A DNA stretch of 5,917 nucleotides from Akkermansiaceae bacterium (GTDB taxonomy: Bacteria > Verrucomicrobiota > Verrucomicrobiia > Verrucomicrobiales > Akkermansiaceae), in assembly GCA_011524615.1 (NCBI GenBank), contig WTJZ01000078.1, positions 1 through 5,917 of the forward strand, written 5' to 3'. Positions 1 through 5,917 of this stretch are shown one piece after another; within the stretch, counting starts at the first letter, position 1, and each line of letters starts with the position of its first letter. A program made the translations under genes and the position numbers. The notes below the pieces were generated by a model. The model was not told where the DNA came from, searched no databases, and saw only the letters and a program-made list of their open reading frames with translations.

Positions 1-2
1 TA

Positions 3-173
3 TCTAGACAATCATTTGATTTTACAGATCACTCTTGGTGGTGGTATCCGATACTAGGAATTATCATGTTATTTTTTTCGGGATTATCTTTTGGAACCAC
101 ATGGTATGTGTTAAGCAAAATGAAAGATTTTGGAATCCAAGAAGTAAATATCTCTGAATTGAAGGAGGTATAA
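3..173 (+). CDS. C-terminal fragment of an unidentified membrane protein (5' end outside window)
   Basis: An open frame enters from the left edge and ends at TAA (171-173), giving 56 residues. Seen directly: a Trp-rich start (WWWYP, fragment residues 12-16), one long hydrophobic stretch (about 16-37) that reads as a transmembrane helix, then a short charged tail ending in ISELKEV. This pattern suits the last helix and cytoplasmic tail of an integral membrane protein. I do not recognise the family from so little sequence. By count it is 33% GC, against about half for valS, and it uses TTA, ATA and AAA codons that the later genes avoid, so it may have a different history or expression level. 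It is followed by 195 non-coding bases. The frame is probably real because of the coherent hydrophobic profile, but it is short and its start cannot be seen. Confidence 0.6.
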   Translation, partial: SRQSFDFTDHSWWWYPILGIIMLFFSGLSFGTTWYVLSKMKDFGIQEVNISELKEV

Positions 174-299
174 GCCCAAAGATAGCTTACGGCGAGATAC
201 GAACCCGGAAGTTATCCGTTGTTGAGCAGCTCCACTACGATCATCTATTGGCTCGTTACGACTGAGAAGCTCGCTCTCATCTCGATCATGATCAACAGG

Positions 300-329
300 C
301 GGTTAATTCTACAAAGTTAACCGATTTTT
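300..329 (+). terminator. Weak hairpin plus T-run upstream of valS (terminator or leader attenuator)
   Basis: CGGTTAA (300-306) pairs perfectly with TTAACCG (317-323) around a 10-base loop, and ATTTTT follows (324-329). The 7-bp stem is mostly A-T, so this is a weak intrinsic terminator at best. It lies 126 bases after the upstream stop codon and 39 bases before the valS GTG. It could therefore end the upstream transcript or act within a valS leader. The sequence alone does not decide between these. Confidence 0.4.
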
Positions 330-368
330 CCCTTTGCATCTTGCTTCTGATTTGGCAACTCACTCCAC

Positions 369-3080
369 GTGTCAGAGTTACCAAAAGCATACGAACCAGT
401 AGAGGTTGAAAAGAAGTGGTTTCAAGCATGGACAGAGAATGGCTGTTTCCGTGGAGATGAAACGTCAGATAAAGAAGGCTATTCCATCGTCATTCCTCCT
501 CCGAATGTAACTGGTATCCTCCACCTAGGACACGTCCTCAATAACACGATCCAAGACATCCTCGCGCGCCGCGCTCGCATGCAGGGCAAGGAAGTGATGT
601 GGCTCCCTGGTACTGACCACGCAGGGATCGCGACGCAGACTAAGGTAGAGAAGAAGCTCCGTGATGAAGAGGGCAAGTCTAAGCGTGACATCGGTCGTGA
701 CGCCTTCCTCGAAAAGGTGTGGGAGTGGAAGGAAAAGCACGGTGGCATCATCATCAATCAGCTCAAGCGCCTCGGTGCCTCCTGTGACTGGGAGCGTGAA
801 CGCTTCACCATGGATGAGGACTACTCTGAGCAAGTGACCAAGGTTTTCGTCGACCTCTTCAAGGAAGGACTCATCTACCGTGGCAAGCGCATGGTGAACT
901 GGTGCCCGGTCTCGCTCACGGCTCTCTCTGACGAGGAGGTGATTCCTAAGCCAAAGAAATCTAAGCTCTACTTCGTCAAGTATGCGATCGAAGGACAGGA
1001 AGGTAAATTCATCGAGATCGCGACGACTCGACCAGAGACGATTATGGGTGATGCCGCGATCGCGGTGAACCCTAAGGACCCTCGCTTCACTGACCTCATC
1101 GGTCAGAAGGCTATCCGCCCGATCAACCCTGCCCCGATCCCAATCATCGCCGATGATGCTGTAGAAATCGACTTCGGGACAGGAGCGCTCAAGATCACTC
1201 CTGCTCATGATAAGCTCGACTTCGAAATCGGTGAGCGTCATGACCTCGAGATCATCGATGTCCTCAATCCTGATGGCACGGTCAACTTCCCAGCTGTCCC
1301 AGAGCTCGATGGCGATGACCGCTTCAAGGCTCGTAACAAGGCGGGCAAACTCCTCGATGAACTCGGCGCCCTCGTCAAGGTCGAGGAACATGAGAACAAC
1401 GTCGGCTTCTCCGAGCGTGCAGACGTTCCGATCGAACCTCGTATCTCGATGCAGTGGTTCCTCAAGTACCCTGCTCAAGAAGAATCAACCACTGCTGTGG
1501 GCCCTGATGCGAGCAACGAAATCACCTTCCGCCCAGAACGCTGGTGTAAGACATATAACCACTGGATGGGTAACCTCCAGGACTGGTGTATCTCACGTCA
1601 ACTCTGGTGGGGTCACCAAATCCCAGTCTGGTATAAGAAGGAGAAGGCCTTCGATCTCAAAGAAAAGGAATCTCTCGACCTCTCAGACCTAGAGAGTGGC
1701 GACATCCACGTAGGACTAGAGCCCCCCTCCGATGCAGAGAACTGGGAGCGTGACCCTGACGTGATGGACACCTGGTTCAGCTCATGGCTCTGGCCGTTTG
1801 CTACCATGAATGAGGAGTCGCAGAAGAAGTTCTACCCAACAGCGGATCTCGTGACTGGGTACGACATCATCTTCTTCTGGGTCGCTCGTATGATCATGGC
1901 GGGATACCGCTTCAAGGGACAGAAGCCATTCAGCAATGTCTACTTCACCTCTCTCATCCGTGATAAGCAAGGGCGCAAGATGTCTAAGTCACTCGGTAAC
2001 TCCCCTGACCCGATCGACCTCATGGACCGCTTCGGTGCCGATGCACTCCGCTTCTCCCTCATCAAGATCGCCCCACTCGGAGGAGATATCCGCTTCATCG
2101 AGAACGAGATCAAGGATGGGGAAAATGAGTACCCACAGGTCGAGGAAGGACGTAACTTTGCTAACAAGCTCTACAATGCCGCTCGATTCCGCCAGATGCA
2201 GGGCACTGATCCGGTAGCTCTCTCCGAGGCAGACCTTGCGGCTCTCCCACCATACCACCTCACCATTCTTGCTAAGCTCGATCAGCTTTCACTCGATATC
2301 GAGAAGTCCTACACTGATTACCGCTTCTCAGAGGTCTCGCAATCTCTCTACAACTTCTTCTGGGGAGAGTACTGTGACCTGTTCCTCGAGGCGATTAAGG
2401 GAGACTTCAAGAAGGATGCAGATCCAGAGGCGACGCGCCTGACGCTAGGTACGATCGACCTCGTACTCTCACGCTTCCTCGCGATGTTGCACCCATTCAT
2501 GCCGCACATCACAGAAGAACTCTCGACCACTATGGGGTACATTACAGAAGGCTTCTTGATGACGACAGAGTCTACCTCGACCGCTACTCTGGCCTCACTA
2601 GATGGCGCCCAAGTCAGCTCCGCGATCGCCCTCGCAGAGAACATCTACGATACCGCGAGTAAGCTCCGTAACCTTAAGGCTGAGTACAACCTCGCTACCC
2701 GTAAGGACATCTCCCTCAAGCTCAAGTCAGATGCAGACGTCTCAGCACACTTCGGCGTGCTCAACATCCTCGTCGGACTCGAATCAATCACCATCGAGAA
2801 TGAGTACGAAGCGCCAAAAGGAACTCCAGCCTCGGCAACAGCACTAGGCGAGTTCTACATGCCGCTAGATGGACTCATCGATGTAGAAGCTGAGACCAAG
2901 CGACTCACCTCCCAAATCGAGAAAATCGATAAGGAACTCATGAAGTCAGAGAAGAAGCTCAGCAACGAGAAGTTCGTCGCGAATGCCAAACCAGAGGTCG
3001 TCCAGGTCGAGAAAGACCGCCTCGCAGAATGGCAAGCGAAGAAGGCGCAGCTCGAAGAAATGCTCTCAGCGCTGAAGTAA
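369..3080 (+). CDS. valS: Valine--tRNA ligase (ValRS)
   Basis: Cytoplasmic class Ia aminoacyl-tRNA synthetase: it joins L-valine to tRNA-Val using ATP and hydrolyses mischarged Thr-tRNA-Val. The 903-residue length is normal for the family. Visible landmarks: the HIGH signature in PPPNVTGILHLGH (43-55); the editing (CP1) domain with TTRPET (219-224) and GTGALKITPAHD (270-281); WCISRQLWWGHQIP (406-419); DTWFSSWLW (467-475); KMSKS (537-541); the anticodon-binding helical domain from about 596 (NFANKLYNAARF); and the C-terminal Lys/Glu-rich coiled-coil arm (about 838-903), which contacts tRNA in known ValRS structures. All catalytic signatures are intact. The start is GTG: MSELPKAYEP is the usual N-terminus of this enzyme, and no better start lies upstream. 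There is no clear Shine-Dalgarno before it. It is followed 24 bases later by a strong terminator, so it is probably monocistronic. IleRS and LeuRS are excluded by the ValRS-type motifs. Confidence 0.98.
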   Translation: MSELPKAYEPVEVEKKWFQAWTENGCFRGDETSDKEGYSIVIPPPNVTGILHLGHVLNNTIQDILARRARMQGKEVMWLPGTDHAGIATQTKVEKKLRDEEGKSKRDIGRDAFLEKVWEWKEKHGGIIINQLKRLGASCDWERERFTMDEDYSEQVTKVFVDLFKEGLIYRGKRMVNWCPVSLTALSDEEVIPKPKKSKLYFVKYAIEGQEGKFIEIATTRPETIMGDAAIAVNPKDPRFTDLIGQKAIRPINPAPIPIIADDAVEIDFGTGALKITPAHDKLDFEIGERHDLEIIDVLNPDGTVNFPAVPELDGDDRFKARNKAGKLLDELGALVKVEEHENNVGFSERADVPIEPRISMQWFLKYPAQEESTTAVGPDASNEITFRPERWCKTYNHWMGNLQDWCISRQLWWGHQIPVWYKKEKAFDLKEKESLDLSDLESGDIHVGLEPPSDAENWERDPDVMDTWFSSWLWPFATMNEESQKKFYPTADLVTGYDIIFFWVARMIMAGYRFKGQKPFSNVYFTSLIRDKQGRKMSKSLGNSPDPIDLMDRFGADALRFSLIKIAPLGGDIRFIENEIKDGENEYPQVEEGRNFANKLYNAARFRQMQGTDPVALSEADLAALPPYHLTILAKLDQLSLDIEKSYTDYRFSEVSQSLYNFFWGEYCDLFLEAIKGDFKKDADPEATRLTLGTIDLVLSRFLAMLHPFMPHITEELSTTMGYITEGFLMTTESTSTATLASLDGAQVSSAIALAENIYDTASKLRNLKAEYNLATRKDISLKLKSDADVSAHFGVLNILVGLESITIENEYEAPKGTPASATALGEFYMPLDGLIDVEAETKRLTSQIEKIDKELMKSEKKLSNEKFVANAKPEVVQVEKDRLAEWQAKKAQLEEMLSALK

Positions 3081-3104
3081 GCTCTCTCACTCTTCCTCTT
3101 CTAC

Positions 3105-3134
3105 AGGCAGGCTCTCACAAGCCTGCCTTTTTTT
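3105..3134 (+). terminator. Strong intrinsic terminator of valS
   Basis: AGGCAGGCT (3105-3113) pairs perfectly with AGCCTGCCT (3120-3128) around the 6-base loop CTCACA. The stem is 9 bp and GC-rich, and it runs into seven consecutive T (3128-3134). It starts 24 bases after the valS TAA, the textbook form and position for Rho-independent termination. Confidence 0.93.
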
Positions 3135-3160
3135 ATGCCCCCACCGCGACTTGCGGGCAT
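3135..3160 (+). other. Second hairpin abutting the valS terminator
   Basis: Directly after the T-run, CCGC (3144-3147) pairs with GCGG (3153-3156) around a 5-base loop. Flanking ATGCC/GGCAT bases can extend the stem across a small bulge. An A/T-rich stretch follows without a T-run, so it is not a terminator on its own. It may help block read-through or reverse transcription, or it may be chance. Confidence 0.3.
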
Positions 3161-3453
3161 TATAAAATAGCAAAAAAGAATAATGGGCAGCCCCCTACTA
3201 GACCGCTATGCTCTCTAGCGTTCTCTAGGAATAATACCATTTAAGCAGTTATTCTGGACTAATTAGAGCTAATAAGTGATACAAACAGGCTTCGCTAAGG
3301 AGAAAGCAGTTCGGCAGATTTTTCCTTTGTTCGTCGTCGTTCAGCAGAGGCAGGGCCCCGTCCCAGCCTCTACTTCTCTTCTAAAACAAAGAAAAAATCT
3401 GCTCGAAAATTCATCCAGCCTAACTCCTTAAAAGGTATAACAACGACCCCGCT
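3161..3453. other. Intergenic region between valS terminator and the TraB-like gene
   Basis: About 290 bases without a convincing gene. The first 150 or so are A/T-rich and mixed; I see only a short ATTAG/CTAAT palindrome near 3262-3273 and the 8-mer AAGCAGTT twice (3243 and 3305). The nested inverted repeat (3314-3402) occupies the second half. A TATAAC at 3436-3441, 12 bases before the ATG at 3454, could be a -10 element giving a very short leader, but I see no good -35 at normal spacing. The promoter of the following three-gene run must lie somewhere here, since the valS terminator separates it from valS. Confidence 0.5.
3314..3402. repeat. Nested inverted repeat, possible structured RNA or dispersed intergenic element
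   Basis: Outer arms: 18 bases at 3314-3331 (GCAGATTTTTCCTTTGTT) pair with 3385-3402 at 17 of 18 positions; the mismatch is C3324 with A3392. Inner arms: AGAGGCAGGG (3346-3355) pairs with CCCAGCCTCT (3362-3371) at 9 of 10 positions around a 6-base loop. The unpaired arms between the two stems are 14 and 13 bases. A fold with two nested near-perfect stems in a non-coding gap is unlikely by chance. It lies 52 bases upstream of the next ATG. No target-site duplication is obvious at its ends. It could be a folded 5' leader, a small RNA, or a copy of a miniature repeat found elsewhere in the genome. Confidence 0.65.
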
Positions 3454-4644
3454 ATGAATAACACGAAATACGGCCACCTTATCCCTGCTACCCTCTTCAC
3501 GCTCTTCTCCGTCTCTATGACCGTAGAGGACTGGACCTTCGGCTACGATCTCATTCTCAATAACCCATTAGCATTTCTCTTCCTAGGGCTCGCTCTCTCG
3601 CTCTGGTGCATGGTCGCCCTCTTTACCACCTTCTACTCCATTCGGTTGGTGACTCTATTCTCCGTCCTCTTTGGGTTCAGATGTAGTCTGGGCTGGCCTC
3701 TGAATCTCATGACAGGGAGTAATAACATTCCCATCCTAGCCTTTGACATCCTACTCGTCCTCTCCTCCCTCGCCTATCTCATCTACAGCCTAGGGTTTCT
3801 CGGATCGAATGACCGCTCGGCTCAGTTCAACGCTAAGCACTTTGGCAAGCTCTTCCTCATTGTCCACGCCCTCCCTGTACTCTTCCTCGTCATCTACTGC
3901 TTCGGCATCAGTCAAGGCGTCTCTAACCTCTCTGGAGGATATGTGCACCTCGATGCAGAAGGCATCAAAATCAAGAGCACCCAACTCGTCAATGACGAGG
4001 GCAAGAAGGCTCACCTCATCGGCATGATGCATGTCGGAGAAACCAGCTTCTACGAGGCGATCCAGCGCTCATGGAAGGAGAACCCAGACGCCTCCAAGGT
4101 CATTCTCGAGGAAGGCGTCTCCGACCGTGACGGCATCCTCACCTCTAAGATCGACTACACCCTCATGGCCTCTCTCTTCGACCTGCAAGCACAACCAGAA
4201 CTCGCCCGACAGCAGAGCTCTCCACAAGCCTCCCCATCAGGCGCCGTCCCTCTAGCCATCACTAAGATCAACGCCGATATTGATATCTCCGAGTTCTCCC
4301 CCCAGACACACCAAACCATTGATGACATCTTTGCCTACAACTCTTCAACAGATCCCAACCAAATGATGATCGAGATGTTCACGACCCCAGTCGATAACCA
4401 AGAGGTCGCACGGATCATCTATGAGGACCTACTCGGCAAGCGTAACGCACATCTCATGGAAGTCTTCCGCTCTAAGGTACACAAATACGATGAACTCTTC
4501 ATCCCATGGGGCGCACTCCACCTCCAAGGAATCGAAGCAGACCTCCAAAAGGATGGGTTCCATCAGGTCAGTGAACAGTACAACACGGTCTTCCGATGGG
4601 AGACTCTTAAGAAATTAGCTGCCCTTGTTCAGGACGATTATTGA
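3454..4644 (+). CDS. Membrane-anchored TraB/GumN (TIKI-like) domain protein
   Basis: A 396-residue protein in two parts. The N-terminal part (about 8-152) has four or five hydrophobic segments: about 9-24, 38-60, possibly 61-75, 91-116 and 131-152. The C-terminal part (about 165-384) carries the marks of the TraB/GumN/TIKI superfamily: a first GxxH in HLIGMMHVG (GMMH 190-193), an acidic pair in VILEEG (E219, E220), an Arg-Asn pair in LLGKRNAHLMEVF (R330, N331), and a second GxxH in PWGALHLQGIEADL (GALH 353-356). Animal TIKI proteins use such motifs for metal-dependent proteolysis; the activity of bacterial members is mostly unknown, so no substrate is proposed. A Gln/Ser/Pro-rich linker (about 245-266) interrupts the domain. 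GumN/TraB proteins I know usually have only a signal peptide in front, so the multi-helix N-terminus is unusual. The ATG at 3454 has no Shine-Dalgarno, but the hydrophobic N-terminus follows naturally. It is probably first in an operon with the next two genes. Family assignment is by motif, without a search. Confidence 0.75.
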   Translation: MNNTKYGHLIPATLFTLFSVSMTVEDWTFGYDLILNNPLAFLFLGLALSLWCMVALFTTFYSIRLVTLFSVLFGFRCSLGWPLNLMTGSNNIPILAFDILLVLSSLAYLIYSLGFLGSNDRSAQFNAKHFGKLFLIVHALPVLFLVIYCFGISQGVSNLSGGYVHLDAEGIKIKSTQLVNDEGKKAHLIGMMHVGETSFYEAIQRSWKENPDASKVILEEGVSDRDGILTSKIDYTLMASLFDLQAQPELARQQSSPQASPSGAVPLAITKINADIDISEFSPQTHQTIDDIFAYNSSTDPNQMMIEMFTTPVDNQEVARIIYEDLLGKRNAHLMEVFRSKVHKYDELFIPWGALHLQGIEADLQKDGFHQVSEQYNTVFRWETLKKLAALVQDDY

Positions 4645-4699
4645 GAATTCTCTACAGAGTAGCCTTGCATCTTTGCGGAATCCCTCCCATCACCCTTAC

Positions 4700-5047
4700 A
4701 TGATCGAACGACTCGAAACCAAACAGCGCATGAGCCGCATCGTTAAGCACAATGGTACTATCTATCTCTGTGGACAAGTCTGCGCAGATGCAGAACAAGG
4801 CATCACAGAACAAACTCAGACCATGCTCGATAAGGTCGACGCCCTCCTCCTACAGGCGGGATCAGATCGCGAACATATCCTGTCCGCAACGATCTATATC
4901 AAGGATATGCAGTACTTCGCTGAGATGAACGCGGTCTGGGATGCATGGGTACCTGAGGGGCATGCTCCCGCTCGTGCCTGCGTCACAGCCAATATGGCTC
5001 GCGAGGCTCTCCTCGTCGAGATCTCCGTCATCGCAGCCGAGAAGTAA
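4700..5047 (+). CDS. RidA family protein (YoaB-like Rid subfamily)
   Basis: A 115-residue protein, typical of the YjgF/YER057c/UK114 (Rid) family, whose RidA members form cytosolic trimers that hydrolyse reactive enamine/imine intermediates of amino-acid metabolism. Seen: MIERLETKQRMSRIVKHNG, IYLCGQV (21-27), the EQT and LDKVDALL helix, GSDREHILSATIYIKDM, AEMNAVWDAWV (75-84), and PARACV (90-95) with R92 matching the carboxylate-binding Arg105 of E. coli RidA. E107 in VEIS matches Glu120. Retention of both suggests an active deaminase-type site. MIER...RMS and MNAVWDAWV resemble the YoaB-like branch more than RidA proper. I chose ATG 4700: an in-frame ATG at 4625 would add 25 unrelated residues and overlap the upstream gene. 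There is no Shine-Dalgarno. It lies 55 bases after the TraB-like gene and 6 before the next, probably cotranscribed. Confidence 0.93.
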   Translation: MIERLETKQRMSRIVKHNGTIYLCGQVCADAEQGITEQTQTMLDKVDALLLQAGSDREHILSATIYIKDMQYFAEMNAVWDAWVPEGHAPARACVTANMAREALLVEISVIAAEK

Positions 5048-5053
5048 CGTCCG

Positions 5054-5845
5054 ATGCGAGCACTCATCTCTACCTTTCTCATCCTCTGCTCGATTGCTCT
5101 AGGGAATCTCAGCGACCAGGCCCCTAACGAAGTAGCCCTCGCGGAGAGCTTCCTCGATGACCTCATCAGCAAGGACTTTGACGCGGTCCGCAGCCAAGTC
5201 TCCCCCATCCTGCAGGAACAGTGTACTGATGAGAAACTCAGCGAGCTCGCCTCGATCTTCCCCTCCGAGCCTCTCATCGGTCTCGAGCTCATCGAGAACT
5301 ACACTTCCACTCTCAGTAACAAGGTCTGGAGAGGGCACTTCACCTTCGAGTACGAGTACGACTCTCATTGGGCCGTCGCGACTGTCATGATGGTCAGACC
5401 TGAGGGTGAGAAGGAACAAATCATCGGGTTCAATACCTACCGTACCAATCTCTCACAGCTCGAGGCCAACCGCTTCACCTTCGAGGGCAAAACGTTCAAG
5501 CACTTTGGCATGCTCGCACTAACGCTCATCGTCCCGATCTTTATCATCGTGACTCTAGTCGTCTGCTTCCGCACGCCGATTGCTAAGAAGAAGTGGGCTT
5601 GGATCGCCTTTATCTTCCTCGGCATGAGCGCACTCAAGTTTAACTGGACCAGTGGCGAATTTAAGTTCCTACTCGTCACCGTGAACTTATTAGGCTCAGG
5701 CTTTATCAAGGCATCCGTCTACTCCCCTCTCATCCTGACGACGAGTTTACCTCTGGGAGCGATCTTCTTCTGGATCCAGCGCCCCAAGCTTATCGAACAA
5801 ACCACTACGCCCTCGACCGAAGTGATCGAGAGCGATGATGATTAA
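5054..5845 (+). CDS. Protein of unknown function: signal peptide, small exported domain, C-terminal membrane helices
   Basis: 263 residues. The N-terminus MRALISTFLILCSIALGN reads as a signal peptide or N-terminal anchor. An alpha/beta region (about 25-145) starts with AESFLDDLISKDFDAVRSQVSP, a pattern like the NTF2-like/DUF3887 helix of exported bacterial proteins; I note the likeness without claiming membership. Three hydrophobic segments follow at about 150-172, 180-197 and 222-241, the last followed by a polar tail ending in SDDD. The phrases KFNWTSGEFKF (195-205), NLLGSGF (211-217) and TSLPLGAIFFW (230-240) recall a conserved module in uncharacterised proteins of other bacteria, so this is probably a real, widespread but unnamed family. 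Likely topology: small domain outside the cytoplasm, helices in the inner membrane. ATG 5054 is 6 bases after the RidA stop, with no Shine-Dalgarno, which suggests coupled translation. No function can be assigned. Confidence 0.85.
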   Translation: MRALISTFLILCSIALGNLSDQAPNEVALAESFLDDLISKDFDAVRSQVSPILQEQCTDEKLSELASIFPSEPLIGLELIENYTSTLSNKVWRGHFTFEYEYDSHWAVATVMMVRPEGEKEQIIGFNTYRTNLSQLEANRFTFEGKTFKHFGMLALTLIVPIFIIVTLVVCFRTPIAKKKWAWIAFIFLGMSALKFNWTSGEFKFLLVTVNLLGSGFIKASVYSPLILTTSLPLGAIFFWIQRPKLIEQTTTPSTEVIESDDD

Positions 5846-5872
5846 GCTTGATCACAACGTCTCATATGCGAG

Positions 5873-5898
5873 TCCGTTAAAAGGATTCTTTCAACGGA
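5873..5898. other. Hairpin after the last gene
   Basis: TCCGTT (5873-5878) pairs with AACGGA (5893-5898). After one A/C mismatch, AAAG (5880-5883) pairs with CTTT (5888-5891) around the loop GATT. That gives ten base pairs in all, 27 bases after the preceding TAA. No T-run follows on either strand within a few bases, so it is not a clear intrinsic terminator, though its position between possibly convergent genes would suit transcript end processing. Confidence 0.35.
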
Positions 5899-5915
5899 TT
5901 CCATACTTTATCAAA
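5877..5915 (-). CDS. Possible C-terminal tail of a convergent gene (partial, right edge)
   Basis: On the minus strand a frame enters from the right edge and ends at TAA (5879-5877), giving twelve residues, FDKVWNPLKESF. This reads like an ordinary protein C-terminus, and a tail-to-tail arrangement would explain the hairpin over the stop codon. Twelve residues prove nothing, and the other two minus frames stop earlier, so this is only a hint. Confidence 0.22.
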   Translation of the reverse strand, partial: FDKVWNPLKESF

Positions 5916-5917
5916 CC

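Noticed and set aside
161..190. AAGGAGGT resembling an excellent ribosome binding site
   Set aside because: No ATG, GTG or TTG follows within usable distance. It is the last codons (AAG GAG GTA) of the upstream reading frame.
195..240. tRNA-like bases (ACGAACCCGG) upstream of valS
   Set aside because: No acceptor, D or anticodon stems can be built around them.
174..368. T-box riboswitch ahead of valS
   Set aside because: The conserved T-box sequence (AGGGTGGNACCGCG type) is absent, and no specifier stem is apparent.
525..1478. A 317-codon open frame on the minus strand inside valS
   Set aside because: It lies antisense to the catalytic and editing domains of an unmistakable ValRS. Its Asp/Glu/Arg/Leu-rich composition is what the strong codon bias of valS produces on the opposite strand. 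It has no family resemblance.
1050..2632. Two GCGATCGC octamers (HIP1-like) inside valS
   Set aside because: Both arise from common codons in this gene (GCG ATC GC), and GATCG-type strings are frequent throughout. Two copies do not show the dense spacing seen in cyanobacterial genomes.
4641..4675. Bacteroidota-type promoter before the RidA gene (TTG at 4641-4643, CATCTTTG at 4668-4675)
   Set aside because: The -7 motif is only partly matched to TAnnTTTG and the spacing of 24 bases looks too long; the gene fits better as part of the operon.
4625..4699. Upstream in-frame ATG that would extend the RidA protein by 25 residues and overlap the TraB-like gene by 20 bases
   Set aside because: The family normally begins at or near MIER...RMS; the extra residues have no family counterpart and the upstream ATG has no better ribosome site.

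Overview
The window holds one essential housekeeping gene (valine--tRNA ligase, valS), then a rightward run of three genes: a membrane-anchored TraB/GumN-like protein, a RidA-family protein and an exported/membrane protein of unknown function. A gene fragment lies at the left edge, and possibly another, convergent one, at the right edge. All four complete genes are on the + strand. I found no insertion sequence, CRISPR array, rRNA or tRNA gene. Nothing here is clearly a new system; the least explained items are a nested inverted repeat in the 373-base gap after valS and the unusual architecture of the TraB-like protein.

Organism: bacterial. The ValRS has the phrasing I associate with Verrucomicrobiota and related PVC/Bacteroidota-type enzymes (NWCPVSLTALSDEEV, DTWFSSWLWPFATM, KMSKSLGNSPDP). 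The complete genes share a marked codon preference (CTC for Leu, ATC for Ile, AAG for Lys, CGT/CGC for Arg), and none has a convincing Shine-Dalgarno sequence. I lean to Verrucomicrobiota, but this is inferred from memory of the family and was not tested by search.

Layout: 3-173, C-terminal end of an AT-rich (33% GC) membrane protein. 174-368, valS leader region with a hairpin and T-run at 300-329. 369-3080, valS with a GTG start. 3105-3134, strong intrinsic terminator, followed directly by a second hairpin. 3135-3453, intergenic region with an 89-base nested inverted repeat (3314-3402). 3454-4644, transmembrane plus TraB-like protein. 4700-5047, RidA/YoaB-type protein. 5054-5845, protein with signal peptide, small extracytoplasmic domain and C-terminal membrane segments. 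5846-5917, short end region with a hairpin and perhaps the tail of a minus-strand gene.

How they fit together: valS looks like its own transcription unit, closed by its terminator. The last three genes have gaps of 55 and 6 bases and no terminator between them, so they are probably one operon. Their joint role is not evident: RidA proteins remove reactive enamine/imine intermediates in the cytosol, whereas the two flanking products are predicted to sit in or across the membrane.
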